From NCBI GenBank assembly GCA_963771835.1, contig CAVYVA010000004.1, positions 372,001-436,000 of the forward strand: 64,000 nt of DNA. Reading direction: 5' to 3'. Under the pieces are notes generated by a model, which ran no database searches, was not told where the DNA came from, and worked only from the letters and a program-made list of their open reading frames with translations. How positions within the stretch are numbered: the stretch's first letter is position 1; the number at the start of each line of letters is the position of its first letter. Origin of the DNA: CAVQCJ01 sp963771835 (lineage in GTDB: Bacteria > Actinomycetota > Actinomycetes > Prado026). The translations under genes and the position numbers were made by a program. This document shows, in pieces, positions 38,023 through 47,152 of the stretch.

Positions 38023-40262
38023 TCACAGCTTCTCGACCGGGGCGTACCGCAGCAGCAGCCGCTTGACCCCGGAGGTGCCGAAGTCGATGGTCGCCTCCGC
38101 CCGCTCGGCGACGCCCGCGGTGGACACGACCGTGCCGAGCCCGAACGTGTCGTGGCTGACCCGGTCCCCCGCCGCGAGCTCGACCACCTCGCGGTTGCCG
38201 GGCGAACGCACCCCGGGCCGCACCGCGAGCGCGGCGATCGCCGGCGTCGAGGTCGGGCTCGACTGCGCCCGCTGCCAGTCGACCAGCTCCTCGGGGACCT
38301 CCTCGAGGAAGCGCGAAGCGGGGTTGTACTGCGGCGCACCCCAGGCCGAGCGCAGCACCGCCCTGGACAGGTACAGCCGGTGGCGCGCCCTGGTGATGCC
38401 GACGTAGGCGAGCCGCCGCTCCTCCTCGAGCTCTTTCGGGTCGCCGAGCGAGCGCAGGTGCGGGAAGACGCCGTCCTCCATCCCGGTCAGGAACACGACC
38501 GGGAACTCCAGCCCCTTCGCGGTGTGCAGGGTCATCAGCGTGACCACCCCGCCCTGCTCGCCGTCGGGGTCGGGCACCTGGTCGGCGTCGGCGACGAGCG
38601 AGACCTGCTCGAGGAAGTCGGCCAGCGTGCCGTCGGCGTTCGCCTCCTCGAACTCGCGGCAGACCGCCTCGAGCTCGGCGAGGTTCTCCACCCGCGTCTC
38701 GTCCTGCGGGTCGGAGGAGGCGCGCAGCTCGGCCAGGTACCCGGTCTGCTCGAGCACCGCCTCGAGCACGGTCGCCGGTCCGGCGCCCGCCTCGACCAGG
38801 GTCCGCAACGACTCGACCAGCCGGTTGAACGCGTCGACCGCGGCCAGCGAGCGGGGCACCAGGCCGGGTGCCTCGACAGCTCGCAGCAGCGCCTGGCCGA
38901 ACGGGATGCCGTCGCGCTCGGCGAGCTGCGTCGACCGCGCCTCGGCCTGGTCGCCGATCCCGCGCCGCGGGGTGTTGAGGATCCGGCGCAGCGACACCTC
39001 GTCGTCGGGGTTGCGCCAGCAGCCGCAGGTACGCGAGCGCGTCGCGAACCTCGCGCCGCTCGTAGAAGCGCACCCCGCCGACGACCTTGTACGGCAGGCC
39101 GACCCGGATGAAGACCTCCTCGAACACGCGGGACTGCGCGTTGGTCCGGTAGAACACCGCGACGTCGGCCGGTCGTGCGTCGCCGGCGCGACCCAGCCGG
39201 TCGATCTCGCCCGCGACGAAGGCCGCCTCGTCGTGCTCGTTGTCGGCGACGTAGCCGACGACCTGCTGGCCGCGGCCGGCGTCGGTCCACAGGTTCTTCG
39301 GCTTGCGGCCGGAGTTGCGCGCGATGACCGCGTTGGCGGCGGACAGGATCGTCTGCGTCGAGCGGTAGTTCTGCTCGAGCAGGATCGTGGTGGCGTCGGG
39401 GTAGTCCTCCTCGAACTGGAGGATGTTGCGGATCGTCGCGCCGCGGAACGCGTAGATCGACTGGTCCGCGTCGCCGACGACAGCGAGCTCGCCGGCGTCC
39501 GGTCCGGGCCCGACCAGCTCGCGCACCAGGACGTACTGGGCGTGGTTGGTGTCCTGGTACTCGTCGACCAGCACGTGCCGGAAGCGCTGCCGGTAGTGCT
39601 CGGCGACGTCGGGGAACGCCTGCAACAGGTTGACGGTGGTCATGATGAGGTCGTCGAAGTCCATCGCGTTCGCGTCGCGCAGCCGGCGCCTGGTAGCGAA
39701 CGTACGCCTCGGCCAGCGTCTGCTCGTGGTGGTCCTGCGCGGACCGGCTGAACGTCTCGTGGTCGACCAGCTCGTTCTTCAGGTTGCTCACCTGGGCCAG
39801 GAACGAGCGCGGCGGAAACCGCTTCGGGTCGAGGTCGAGCTCGCGGCAGACCATCGTCATCAGCCGCTGGCTGTCGGCCGCGTCGTAGATGGAGAACGTG
39901 GACGTGAAGCCCAGGCGCGCGTGCTCGGCCCGCAGGATGCGCACGCAGGCGGAGTGGAAGGTCGACACCCACATCGCCCTGGCGCGGTTCCCGACCAGCG
40001 CCGCGACCCGCTCCTTCATCTCGCCCGCGGCCTTGTTCGTGAACGTGATCGCCAGCACCTGCCCGGGCTGCACGCCGCGGGCGGCGAGCAGGTAGGCGAT
40101 CCGGTGGGTCAGCACCCGGGTCTTGCCGGAGCCGGCGCCGGCCACGATGAGCAGCGGCCCGCCCTCGTGCACGACTGCGGCCCGCTGCTGAGGGTTGAGC
40201 CCGTCCAGCAGCTTCGCCACGCGCTCGGCAGGCTCGGCGCCGGTGTCGAAGAGGGTGGTCAT
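38023..40262 (-). CDS. pcrA: UvrD/PcrA-type DNA helicase, two frameshifts
   Basis: Superfamily 1A 3'-5' helicase for repair and replication restart, about 745 residues after repair. Walker A AGAGSGKT (41-48), Walker B VDEYQDTNHAQY, GDADQSIYAFRGA, and motif VI region YVGITRARHRLYLSRA. The C-terminal PcrA-type tail ends DFGTSGVKRLLLRYAPVEKL. Extra bases near 39690 (AEAYVRYQ / RRLRDANAMDFDDL) and 39016 (YLRLL / RNPDDEVSLRRI) break the frame. ATG 40262. Divergent from the PIG-L gene. Confidence 0.94.
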
Positions 40263-40337
40263 CGCCCGTCGAGTCTAGGCGGCGGGCACGACCGTACGAT
40301 CGGGTGAGCACAGCCCTCGGATCACCAGGAGACACCC

Positions 40338-41066
40338 GTGCCCGACGCGAGCACCGAGGACCTGCCGGAGCGGGTCCTCGTCGTCACCGCGCACCCTGAC
40401 GACGTCGACTTCGGCGCCGCCGGCACCATCGCCACGTGGACCGGGGCGGGTGTCCGGGTGACGTACGCGATCGTCACCGACGGGGACGCCGGCGGGTTCG
40501 ACCCGGACGTGCCGCGCTCGCAGATCCCGGGCATCCGGCAGGCCGAGCAGCGGGCCGCGGCCAAGACGGTCGGCGTGGACGACGTGCGGTTCCTCGGCTA
40601 CACCGACGGCGAGCTCGTGGTGTCCCTGGACCTGCGCCGCGACATCAGCCGGGTGATCCGGCAGGTCCGCCCGCAGCGGCTGCTGTGCCAGTCGCCCGAG
40701 CGCAACTGGGACCGCCTCCCGGCCTCGCACCCGGACCACATGGCAGCGGGCGAGGCCACGATCCAGGCCGTGTACCCGGACGCGCGCAACCCGTTCGCGC
40801 ATCCCGCGCTGCTGCAGGACGAGGGCCTGGAGGCCTGGACGGTGCCGGAGATCTGGGTCATGGGCGGCCCGCGTCCGAACCGCTGGGTGGACGTGACGGA
40901 CTCCTTCGACGACAAGATCGCTGCGCTGCAGTCGCACGCGTCGCAGGTCGCCCACCGTCCGGACCTGCCCGACTTCGTCCGGACCTGGTCGGTGCGGCTG
41001 GCCGAGGCGGGCGGCCTCCCCGAGGGGCGGCTGGCCGAGGCGTTCATGGTCGTCGCGGTCCCGTGA
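40338..41066 (+). CDS. PIG-L/LmbE-family zinc deacetylase
   Basis: A 242-residue N-acyl hydrolase with the zinc motif AHPDD (18-22) and the second site SHPDHMAAGEA. The family includes mycothiol-biosynthesis and mycothiol-conjugate enzymes and various N-acetylglucosamine deacetylases; this one is shorter than MshB and Mca and lacks enough features for a finer call. GTG 40338 has a good AGGAG site. Divergent from pcrA. Confidence 0.88.
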   Translation: MPDASTEDLPERVLVVTAHPDDVDFGAAGTIATWTGAGVRVTYAIVTDGDAGGFDPDVPRSQIPGIRQAEQRAAAKTVGVDDVRFLGYTDGELVVSLDLRRDISRVIRQVRPQRLLCQSPERNWDRLPASHPDHMAAGEATIQAVYPDARNPFAHPALLQDEGLEAWTVPEIWVMGGPRPNRWVDVTDSFDDKIAALQSHASQVAHRPDLPDFVRTWSVRLAEAGGLPEGRLAEAFMVVAVP

Positions 41067-41107
41067 CACCGGCTCCGACCAGGGGTTCTTAGCCCGCACC
41101 GGGAGAG

Positions 41108-41127
41108 TTCTCAGGGTGCTCTCAGGC
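41108..41127 (+). promoter_or_regulatory. 11-bp-spaced direct repeats before the HtrA gene
   Basis: TTCTCAGGG (41108-41116) and CTCTCAGGC (41119-41127) share TCTCAGG at 11-base spacing, one helical turn apart. This is the usual layout of an OmpR-family response-regulator site, and it stands 20 bases before the start of the htrA-like gene. It recalls the direct repeats described for the envelope-stress regulator MprA, though no such regulator gene is next to it. Confidence 0.5.
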
Positions 41128-41147
41128 TGCGGACGCACGGTGGGGGC

Positions 41148-42537
41148 ATGACCGACAGCACTCCTGAGCAGCCGACCCCTGAGCAGCCGCCCACGTACGA
41201 GGCACCGAAGTACGAGGCACCGAAGCACGAGAGAGTACGAGACCCCGAAGTTCGAGGCACCGAAGTACGAGGCACCGAGCTTCGAACCGCCGGCTTACGA
41301 GCAGCCCTACCAGCAGCCCTGGTACGTCCAGCCCGCGCAGCCCATCGGCGCCGACACGCTGACCATCACCCCGCTGGTCAACGACGACACGCCTGCGTCC
41401 GCCCCGGCGCCGGCGGCCGAGCGGCACCCGGGCCGCACCGTCGCCCTGGTCCTGGCGACCGCGCTGGTCGCCGGCGGGATCGGCGGCGGCATCGGGGCCG
41501 TGGTCGCCACGCGTGACGACGGGACCGGCACGGTCACTTCGCTGACCGGGGGCAGCACGGGCAAGCCGGCCGCGGTCGTCCTCCCAGCCGGGACCGTCGA
41601 AGCGGCGGCCGCGAAGGTGGTCCCGAGCGTCGTGTCGATCACCGAGCGGTCCACGGACGGCAGCGGCGGCGAGGGCTCCGGCATCATCCTCAGCGCCGAC
41701 GGCGTGATCCTGACCAACAACCACGTCGTCTCCGAGGCCGTGAACGGCGGCTCGCTCCAGGTCACGCTCCCGGACAACCGGACGGTGGACGCGACGATCA
41801 TCGGCCGCGATCCGTCCTCGGACCTCGCGGTGATCAAGGCGAAGGGCGTCTCCGGCCTGACGCCGGCGACGATCGGCTCGTCGAGCTCGCTGGTCGTCGG
41901 CCAGACCGTGGTCGCGGTGGGGTCACCGCTGGGCCTTTCCGGGACGGTCACGTCGGGAATCGTCAGCGCGTTGAACCGGCCGGTCACCACCGCCGACAGC
42001 GGCGGTCAGGACCCGTTCGGGCAGCAGCAGGCGACCCAGCAGGCCGCAGTCCTGGACGCCATCCAGACAGATGCGGCGATCAACCCGGGGAACTCCGGCG
42101 GACCGCTGGTCGACCTCGCCGGGCGCGTGGTCGGGATCAACTCGGCCATCGCCTCGCTCGGCGCAAGTGCCGCCTCCGGCCAGTCGGGCTCGATCGGGCT
42201 CGGCTTCTCGATCCCGATCGACCAGGCCAAGCGGATCGCCCAGGAACTGATCGACACCGGCAAGGCGACCCACCCCCAGCTCGGCGTCCAGGTCACCGAC
42301 GCGAGCACCGGCAGCGGCGCTCAGGTCCGCGCGGTCACCGCGGGCGGACCGGCCGCCAAGGCCGGGCTCCAGGTCGGGGACGTGGTGACGTCGGTCGACG
42401 GCAAGGCGGTGGCCAGCGCCGACGACCTGATCGCGCACGTCCGCTCGGCCGCACCCGGCTCCACGGTCGCGGTGACGTACGTCCGCGACGGCAAGACGGC
42501 CACCGTGAACGTGACCCTCGGCGAGACGACCGGCTGA
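41148..42537 (+). CDS. HtrA/DegP-type membrane-anchored serine protease, one frameshift
   Basis: Envelope quality-control protease, about 462 residues after repair. The cytoplasmic N-terminus is Pro/Glu/Tyr-rich with repeats of YEAPK type, followed by one membrane span (TVALVLATALVAGGIGGGIGA), then a trypsin-like domain with the triad His in LTNNHVV, Asp in SSDLAVIK and Ser in GNSGGPL, and a C-terminal PDZ domain (LQVGDVVTSVDGKAV). One extra base near 41235 (APKHE / EYETPKFEAPK) breaks the frame. ATG 41148. Next to the LiaFSR-like module, suggesting a shared envelope-stress theme. Confidence 0.93.
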
Positions 42538-42541
42538 CCCG

Positions 42542-43186
42542 TCAGACGAGACGGCGGTCGGAGGCCCAGGCGGCCAGCTCGTGCCGGTTCGACAGCTGCA
42601 GCTTGCGCAGCACCGCGGAGACGTGCGTCTCCACTGTCTTGATCGAGATCACGAGCTCCTTGGCCACCTCCTTGTACGCGTAGCCGCGCGCGATCAGCCG
42701 CAGCACCTCGCGCTCGCGCTGCGAGAGCCGGTCCAGCTCCTCGTCGACCACCGGCGCCTCCGGCCCGCCGCCGAACGCGTCCAGCACGAACCCGGCCAGC
42801 CGCGGCGAGAACACCGCGTCGCCCTCGGCCACCCGTCGGATCGCGTCCGCGAGCTCGGGCCCGGTGATCGACTTGGTCACGTACCCGCGCGCACCGGCCC
42901 GGATGACGCCGATGACGTCCTCGGCGGCGTCGGAGACCGACAGGGCAAGGAACCGCGAGGTGACGCCGGCGTCTGCGCAGCGCCGCAGCACCTCGCGGCC
43001 GTTGCCACCGGGGAGGTGGACGTCCAGCAGCACGACGTCGGGCGACGTGGCCGTGACCACGGCGACGGCGCTGTCGACGTCGTGCGCCTCACCCACGATC
43101 TGCACGGCCTCGCCCAGCTCGGCGCGCACCCCGCTGCGGAACATCCGGTGGTCGTCCACGAGCACGACGGTGGGGCGCGCGGTCAT
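42542..43186 (-). CDS. NarL/LiaR-family response regulator
   Basis: A 214-residue regulator. Receiver domain (acidic pair D11/D12, phospho-acceptor D55 in VVLLDVHLPGG, Lys in GYVTKS) and LuxR-type helix-turn-helix (about 148-210: LSQREREVLRLIARGYAYKEVAKEL, VSAVLRKLQLSNRHELA). ATG 43186 overlaps the kinase stop (ATGA), so it is made with its partner. Convergent with htrA, 4 bases between the stops. Confidence 0.95.
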   Translation of the reverse strand: MTARPTVVLVDDHRMFRSGVRAELGEAVQIVGEAHDVDSAVAVVTATSPDVVLLDVHLPGGNGREVLRRCADAGVTSRFLALSVSDAAEDVIGVIRAGARGYVTKSITGPELADAIRRVAEGDAVFSPRLAGFVLDAFGGGPEAPVVDEELDRLSQREREVLRLIARGYAYKEVAKELVISIKTVETHVSAVLRKLQLSNRHELAAWASDRRLV

Positions 43187-44487
43187 GTCGCCTCCTGCGG
43201 GCCGGTCAACGGCATGGAGAGCCGGACCTCGGCGCCTTCTCCGGGCGACGTCACGACCTCGGCGTTCCCGCCGTGCCGCTCCATCCTGCCGACGATCGAC
43301 TGCCGCACGCCGAGCCGGTCCTCGGGGACGTCCGCCGGTTCGAAGCCCGGCCCGCGGTCGCGGACGAACACCGACACCTGCTCGGCGTCGATCTCCGCGT
43401 ACACCGAGACCGGGCCGGCCTCCGAGGCGTACTTGGCGGCGTTCACCATGGCCTCCTTCGCGGCCTGCAGGACTGCGACCAGGCGGTCGTCCATCTGCGT
43501 GTCCCCGACCACCACGACCTCCATCGCGCCGCCGTGCACGTCCTCGACATCGGCTGCGGCCGCCTCCAGCGCCGCCGCGAACGAACCGGGCCGGGGGCCC
43601 TCGGGCCGGTAGAGCCACTGCCGCAGCGCCCGCTCCTCGGCCCGGGCCAGCCGGGCCACCTCGCGCGGGTCGTCGGCGTTGCGCTGGATCAGAGTCAGGG
43701 TCTGGACGACCGAGTCGTGCACGTGCGCGGCCAGCTCGGCCCGTTCCTGCGAGCGGATCCGCTCGCGTCGCTCGTCGGACAGCTCGCGGGCGTTGCGGAC
43801 CAGCCAGGGCCCGGCCACCAGGGCGACCCCGGCGACGACGACCAGCGCGCCGGCCAGCCCGTCGAACGCGGCCTGGAGCCCGCCGCGCGCCCCCAGGACG
43901 GCGGCGGCGCCGATCACGACGAGCACGATCCCGACCACGACCCGGACCCAGGCTCGACGTCCGGTCGTGGCGCCGGTGGCGGAACGGCGCCAGCGCGCGC
44001 GCTGGGTGTCGTCGGCGACCCGCCAGAGCACGGCCACCCCCAGCCCGATCACCAGCAACGGGATCGCGACCGGGCCGGACGGGCCGAGCTTCAGCTTCTG
44101 CGCCAGGAGCAACGCCCCGAGCCCGATCGCGCCGAGCGCGAGCAGCGGGCCGGCCCGCCAGGACTGCTCCTCGGCCGGCTGCCGGCCGGCCGAGGGCTGC
44201 GGCGGGACAGCCGCCGGCCCGGCCCCCGGCTGCCCGTCCGGGCCGAGCGGCACCAGCGCCCAGAACGCGACGTACGCGGCCACCCCGGCTCCACCGCTGA
44301 ACGCGAGCAGCACGAACGCCACCCGGATGACCCAGACCTCGATGCCCAGGTGGGTGGCGAGCCCTCTGGCGACCCCGCCGACCATGCGTCCCTCGGTGGC
44401 CCGGTAGAGCTTGGGCCGCTGCGGCGCGGGGCGCACCGCCGGACCGGGCCCGGCGGGGGCCGCAGTCGTCGGCACGGTGTCGGTCAC
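43183..44487 (-). CDS. PspC-domain sensor histidine kinase (LiaS/DesK-like)
   Basis: A 434-residue membrane kinase. N-terminal PspC domain (about 26-82: RMVGGVARGLATHLGI), further membrane segments to about 235, HisKA_3 box with His257 (HVHDSVVQTLTLIQRN), and an ATPase domain with N-box KEAMVNAAKYA and G-box VRDRGPGFEP. GTG start 44487. It is paired with the LuxR-type regulator downstream and divergent from a PspC/LiaF-like gene, forming a three-component envelope sensor. Confidence 0.93.
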   Translation of the reverse strand: MTDTVPTTAAPAGPGPAVRPAPQRPKLYRATEGRMVGGVARGLATHLGIEVWVIRVAFVLLAFSGGAGVAAYVAFWALVPLGPDGQPGAGPAAVPPQPSAGRQPAEEQSWRAGPLLALGAIGLGALLLAQKLKLGPSGPVAIPLLVIGLGVAVLWRVADDTQRARWRRSATGATTGRRAWVRVVVGIVLVVIGAAAVLGARGGLQAAFDGLAGALVVVAGVALVAGPWLVRNARELSDERRERIRSQERAELAAHVHDSVVQTLTLIQRNADDPREVARLARAEERALRQWLYRPEGPRPGSFAAALEAAAADVEDVHGGAMEVVVVGDTQMDDRLVAVLQAAKEAMVNAAKYASEAGPVSVYAEIDAEQVSVFVRDRGPGFEPADVPEDRLGVRQSIVGRMERHGGNAEVVTSPGEGAEVRLSMPLTGPQEAT

Positions 44488-44618
44488 GGTTCCATGGTGG
44501 TCGATCCGCCCGGCCCGGGCATCAGGTTCGGACCCCGGGATCGGTCGGGGTGCGGCCAGGGTCGGGCCAGGGATCGCCCCTGATCCGCGCGGACCCCCGG
44601 CGGCGGACAGTGGAGGCC

Positions 44619-45998
44619 ATGAGCGAGACCTCTTCCACCACGTCATCGGGCCCGACCGCGTCCCCCGGCCCGGCCACGCCCCCCTCCGGAGCGGCGCCGT
44701 CCGGCCGGCCACCGCTGGCCCGCAGTCGCAGCGACCGCAAGGTCGCCGGCGTCGCGGGCGGCATCGCCGCCTACCTCGGCATCGACCCGCTGATCCTGCG
44801 CATCGTCATCGTGGTCCTGACCCTGTTCGGCGGCTCCGGCCTGCTGCTCTACGCGGCGGGCTGGCTGCTCATCCCCGAGGAGGGCGAGGAGCACTCCGAG
44901 ATCGAGCGCATCATCGGGCGCGACCGCACCCGCGGCCCGTCCACCGGCGCCGTCATCGTGACGGTCGTCGGGCTGATCGTCCTGGTGACCTCGCTGGGCG
45001 TCGGCGCGGCCTTCGGCCGGCACTGGTGGTTCGGCGGGCCGGACATCTGGCCGCTGGTCGTCGTCGGCGCCGTCGTCGCGCTCGTCTGGTACAGCCGCCG
45101 GGACCAGACCACCGGACTGACCGCCGCGCCGCCGGCCGCCCCGCCGGCCACCCCGGCCACCTCGGCGACGGCCGCCCCGTTCGTCGCCGCGGCTGCCGGG
45201 CCGTCAGGGCCCGCACCTGCGGTCGCCACGCCCGGCCCGGGCACCGCCCCCGGCGAGGCGCCGACGCTCGTCGACGTCCCGGTCGGCGCGGCCGCCGCCG
45301 GCGGCGCACCGCCTGCGTACGCCTGGCCGACCCCGACCCCGACCCCGCCGCCTCCTCCGCCGCCGGCCCCGCGCCCCGCGCGGCAGCGGTCCGTGCTCGG
45401 TGCGATCACCTGGTGGGTCCTGCTGGTCGCCGCCGGTGTGATGTTCCTCGGCGACCGGGCGGGCGCCTGGCACCTGCAGCCGGTCACGTTCTTCGCCGTG
45501 CTGCTGGCGGTGGTGGGCCTCGGTCTGGTCGTCGGAGCGTTCGTCGGCCGCTCCCGTGGCCTCGTCGCGCTCGGCATCCTGCTGTCGCTGGTCACCGCCC
45601 TGGTGGCCGCGGTCCCCGCCGCCGGGGCCGGCCGAACCGGGACCGTGACCTGGACCCCGGCGAGCATCTCGGCTGTACCGGTCGACGGCTACAGCCTCGC
45701 GGCCGGCCGGGCGACGCTGGACCTGTCGTCGACCGCGATGGACTCCTCGAGCGAGGTCCAGGTCCAGCTGGGCGCGGGCAAGCTGCTCGTCATCGTGCCG
45801 CAAGGGGTGCGGATCGCTCTGCACGCGAACCTCGGCATCGGCACCCTGCGCACACCCGACGGCCGGCACGACGACGGCGTCGGACGGCAGGTGAACGTCG
45901 TCTACGAGCCGTCCGGTGCGACCGCGTCGACGGTGACGCTCACCCTTCGCCTGGACGTCGGCTTCGGAAACCTGGAGGTGCGCTATGCGCAGGCATGA
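44619..45998 (+). CDS. PspC and LiaF-like membrane protein
   Basis: A 459-residue protein: PspC domain (about 35-95, RKVAGVAGGIAAYLGIDPLILR), membrane segments, a Pro/Ala-rich linker (about 165-270), further spans, and a C-terminal LiaF-like beta domain (about 345-458: ATLDLSSTAMDSSSEVQVQLGAGK, LRLDVGFGNLEVR). LiaF proteins hold LiaS-type kinases inactive until the envelope is stressed. ATG 44619 follows GGAGG. The intergenic 131 bases to the kinase hold divergent promoters. Confidence 0.88.
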   Translation: MSETSSTTSSGPTASPGPATPPSGAAPSGRPPLARSRSDRKVAGVAGGIAAYLGIDPLILRIVIVVLTLFGGSGLLLYAAGWLLIPEEGEEHSEIERIIGRDRTRGPSTGAVIVTVVGLIVLVTSLGVGAAFGRHWWFGGPDIWPLVVVGAVVALVWYSRRDQTTGLTAAPPAAPPATPATSATAAPFVAAAAGPSGPAPAVATPGPGTAPGEAPTLVDVPVGAAAAGGAPPAYAWPTPTPTPPPPPPPAPRPARQRSVLGAITWWVLLVAAGVMFLGDRAGAWHLQPVTFFAVLLAVVGLGLVVGAFVGRSRGLVALGILLSLVTALVAAVPAAGAGRTGTVTWTPASISAVPVDGYSLAAGRATLDLSSTAMDSSSEVQVQLGAGKLLVIVPQGVRIALHANLGIGTLRTPDGRHDDGVGRQVNVVYEPSGATASTVTLTLRLDVGFGNLEVRYAQA

Positions 45999-46350
45999 GC
46001 TGGACCTGGTCTCGCTGGTCACCGGGCTGGTGTTCGTCGCGATCGCCGCGGCGTACCTGGTCGCCGAGTTCGCGGGCCGGGACGTCAGCGCCGGCTGGGT
46101 GCTGCCGCTGGGCTTGATCGGACTGGGCCTGGCCGGGCTGACGGGCTCGGTCCGGCGCGGCCTCCGGTCGGACCCTGCCCCGACCGCGGAAGTCACCCAC
46201 GGCATCGCCCCGGAGGGCTACGGTCGCAGTGACCTGCGCAGCAGTGACCTGCCGAGCAGCGACCTGCCGAGCAGCGGCGACCGGCGGACCGACGGAGGCT
46301 TCGATGACCGTGGTACGGGCAGCACTGGTGCAGACGGCGTGGACCGGTGA
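45985..46350 (+). CDS. Small two-span membrane protein with SSDLP repeats
   Basis: A 121-residue protein beginning MRRHELDLVSLVTGLVFVAIAAAYLVAEF; two hydrophobic segments, then a hydrophilic tail with SSDLPSSDLPSS encoded by 15-base repeats (46228-46272). It overlaps the LiaF-like gene by 14 bases and the next gene by 47 bases. The tail after the repeats is probably unconstrained. Likely part of the LiaF-like unit; function unknown. Confidence 0.7.
   Translation: MRRHELDLVSLVTGLVFVAIAAAYLVAEFAGRDVSAGWVLPLGLIGLGLAGLTGSVRRGLRSDPAPTAEVTHGIAPEGYGRSDLRSSDLPSSDLPSSGDRRTDGGFDDRGTGSTGADGVDR
46228..46272 (+). repeat. Three 15-base tandem repeats inside a coding tail
   Basis: AGTGACCTGCGCAGC (46228-46242), AGTGACCTGCCGAGC (46243-46257) and AGCGACCTGCCGAGC (46258-46272) differ by one to three bases. 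Each encodes five residues of the form S-D-L-P/R-S. The unit size is a multiple of three, so copy-number change keeps the frame. Confidence 0.85.
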
Positions 46351-47152
46351 CAAGGAGTCGATGATCAAGGCGCACGAGGGGTTCGCGCGCGACGCGGCGG
46401 CCGCCGGTGCGAAGGTGGTCTGCTTCCAGGAGCTCTTCTACGGCCCGTACTTCGGCGCGGTCCAGGACCAGAAGTACTACGAGTACGTCGAGTCGGTGCC
46501 CGGCCCGACCGTGGAGCGGTTCCAGGCGATCGCGCGCGAGCTCGGGCTCGTGATGGTGCTGCCCGTCTACGAGGTCGAGAACGAGGGTGAGTACTACAAC
46601 ACCGCCGCGGTCGTCGACGCGGACGGGACGCTGCTGGGCAAGTACCGCAAGCACCACATCCCGCACCTGCCGCAGTTCTGGGAGAAGTTCTACTTCCGGC
46701 CGGGCAACCTGGGCTACCCGGTGTTCGACACCGCGGTCGGCAAGGTCGGGGTGTACATCTGCTACGACCGGCACTTCCCGGAGGGCTGGCGCGAGCTGGG
46801 TCTGAACGGCGCGCAGATCGTGTTCAACCCGTCCGCGACCAAGCCGGGCCTGTCGAACCGCCTGTGGCAGATCGAGCAGCCCGCCGCCGCCGCGGCCAAC
46901 CAGTACTTCATCGGGGCGGTCAACCGGATCGGGCAGGAGACGGCTGAGTTCGGGCCGGACGCGCCGGCGTTCTACGGGTCCAGCTACGTCGTGGACCCGC
47001 GCGGGAACTACGTCGGCGACATCGCCTCGCAGGACCGGGACGAGGTGGTCGTGCGCGACATCGACCTGGACGAGATCCGGGCCGTCCGCCAGGACTGGCA
47101 GTTCTACCGGGACCGCCGTCCTGACTCGTACACCCGGACGGGCATGCCGTGA
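46304..47152 (+). CDS. Beta-ureidopropionase (nitrilase superfamily)
   Basis: A 282-residue carbon-nitrogen hydrolase. Catalytic triad: Glu43 (CFQELFYG), Lys116 (GKYRKHHIPH), Cys153 (YICYDRHFPEG). Length and the WEKFYFRPGN block fit N-carbamoyl-beta-alanine amidohydrolase (third step of reductive uracil breakdown, giving beta-alanine, CO2 and NH3). ATG 46304 has GGAGG upstream; the gene overlaps the preceding membrane-protein tail. Its stop overlaps the dihydropyrimidinase start (GTGA), which strongly supports the pathway call. Confidence 0.92.
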   Translation: MTVVRAALVQTAWTGDKESMIKAHEGFARDAAAAGAKVVCFQELFYGPYFGAVQDQKYYEYVESVPGPTVERFQAIARELGLVMVLPVYEVENEGEYYNTAAVVDADGTLLGKYRKHHIPHLPQFWEKFYFRPGNLGYPVFDTAVGKVGVYICYDRHFPEGWRELGLNGAQIVFNPSATKPGLSNRLWQIEQPAAAAANQYFIGAVNRIGQETAEFGPDAPAFYGSSYVVDPRGNYVGDIASQDRDEVVVRDIDLDEIRAVRQDWQFYRDRRPDSYTRTGMP

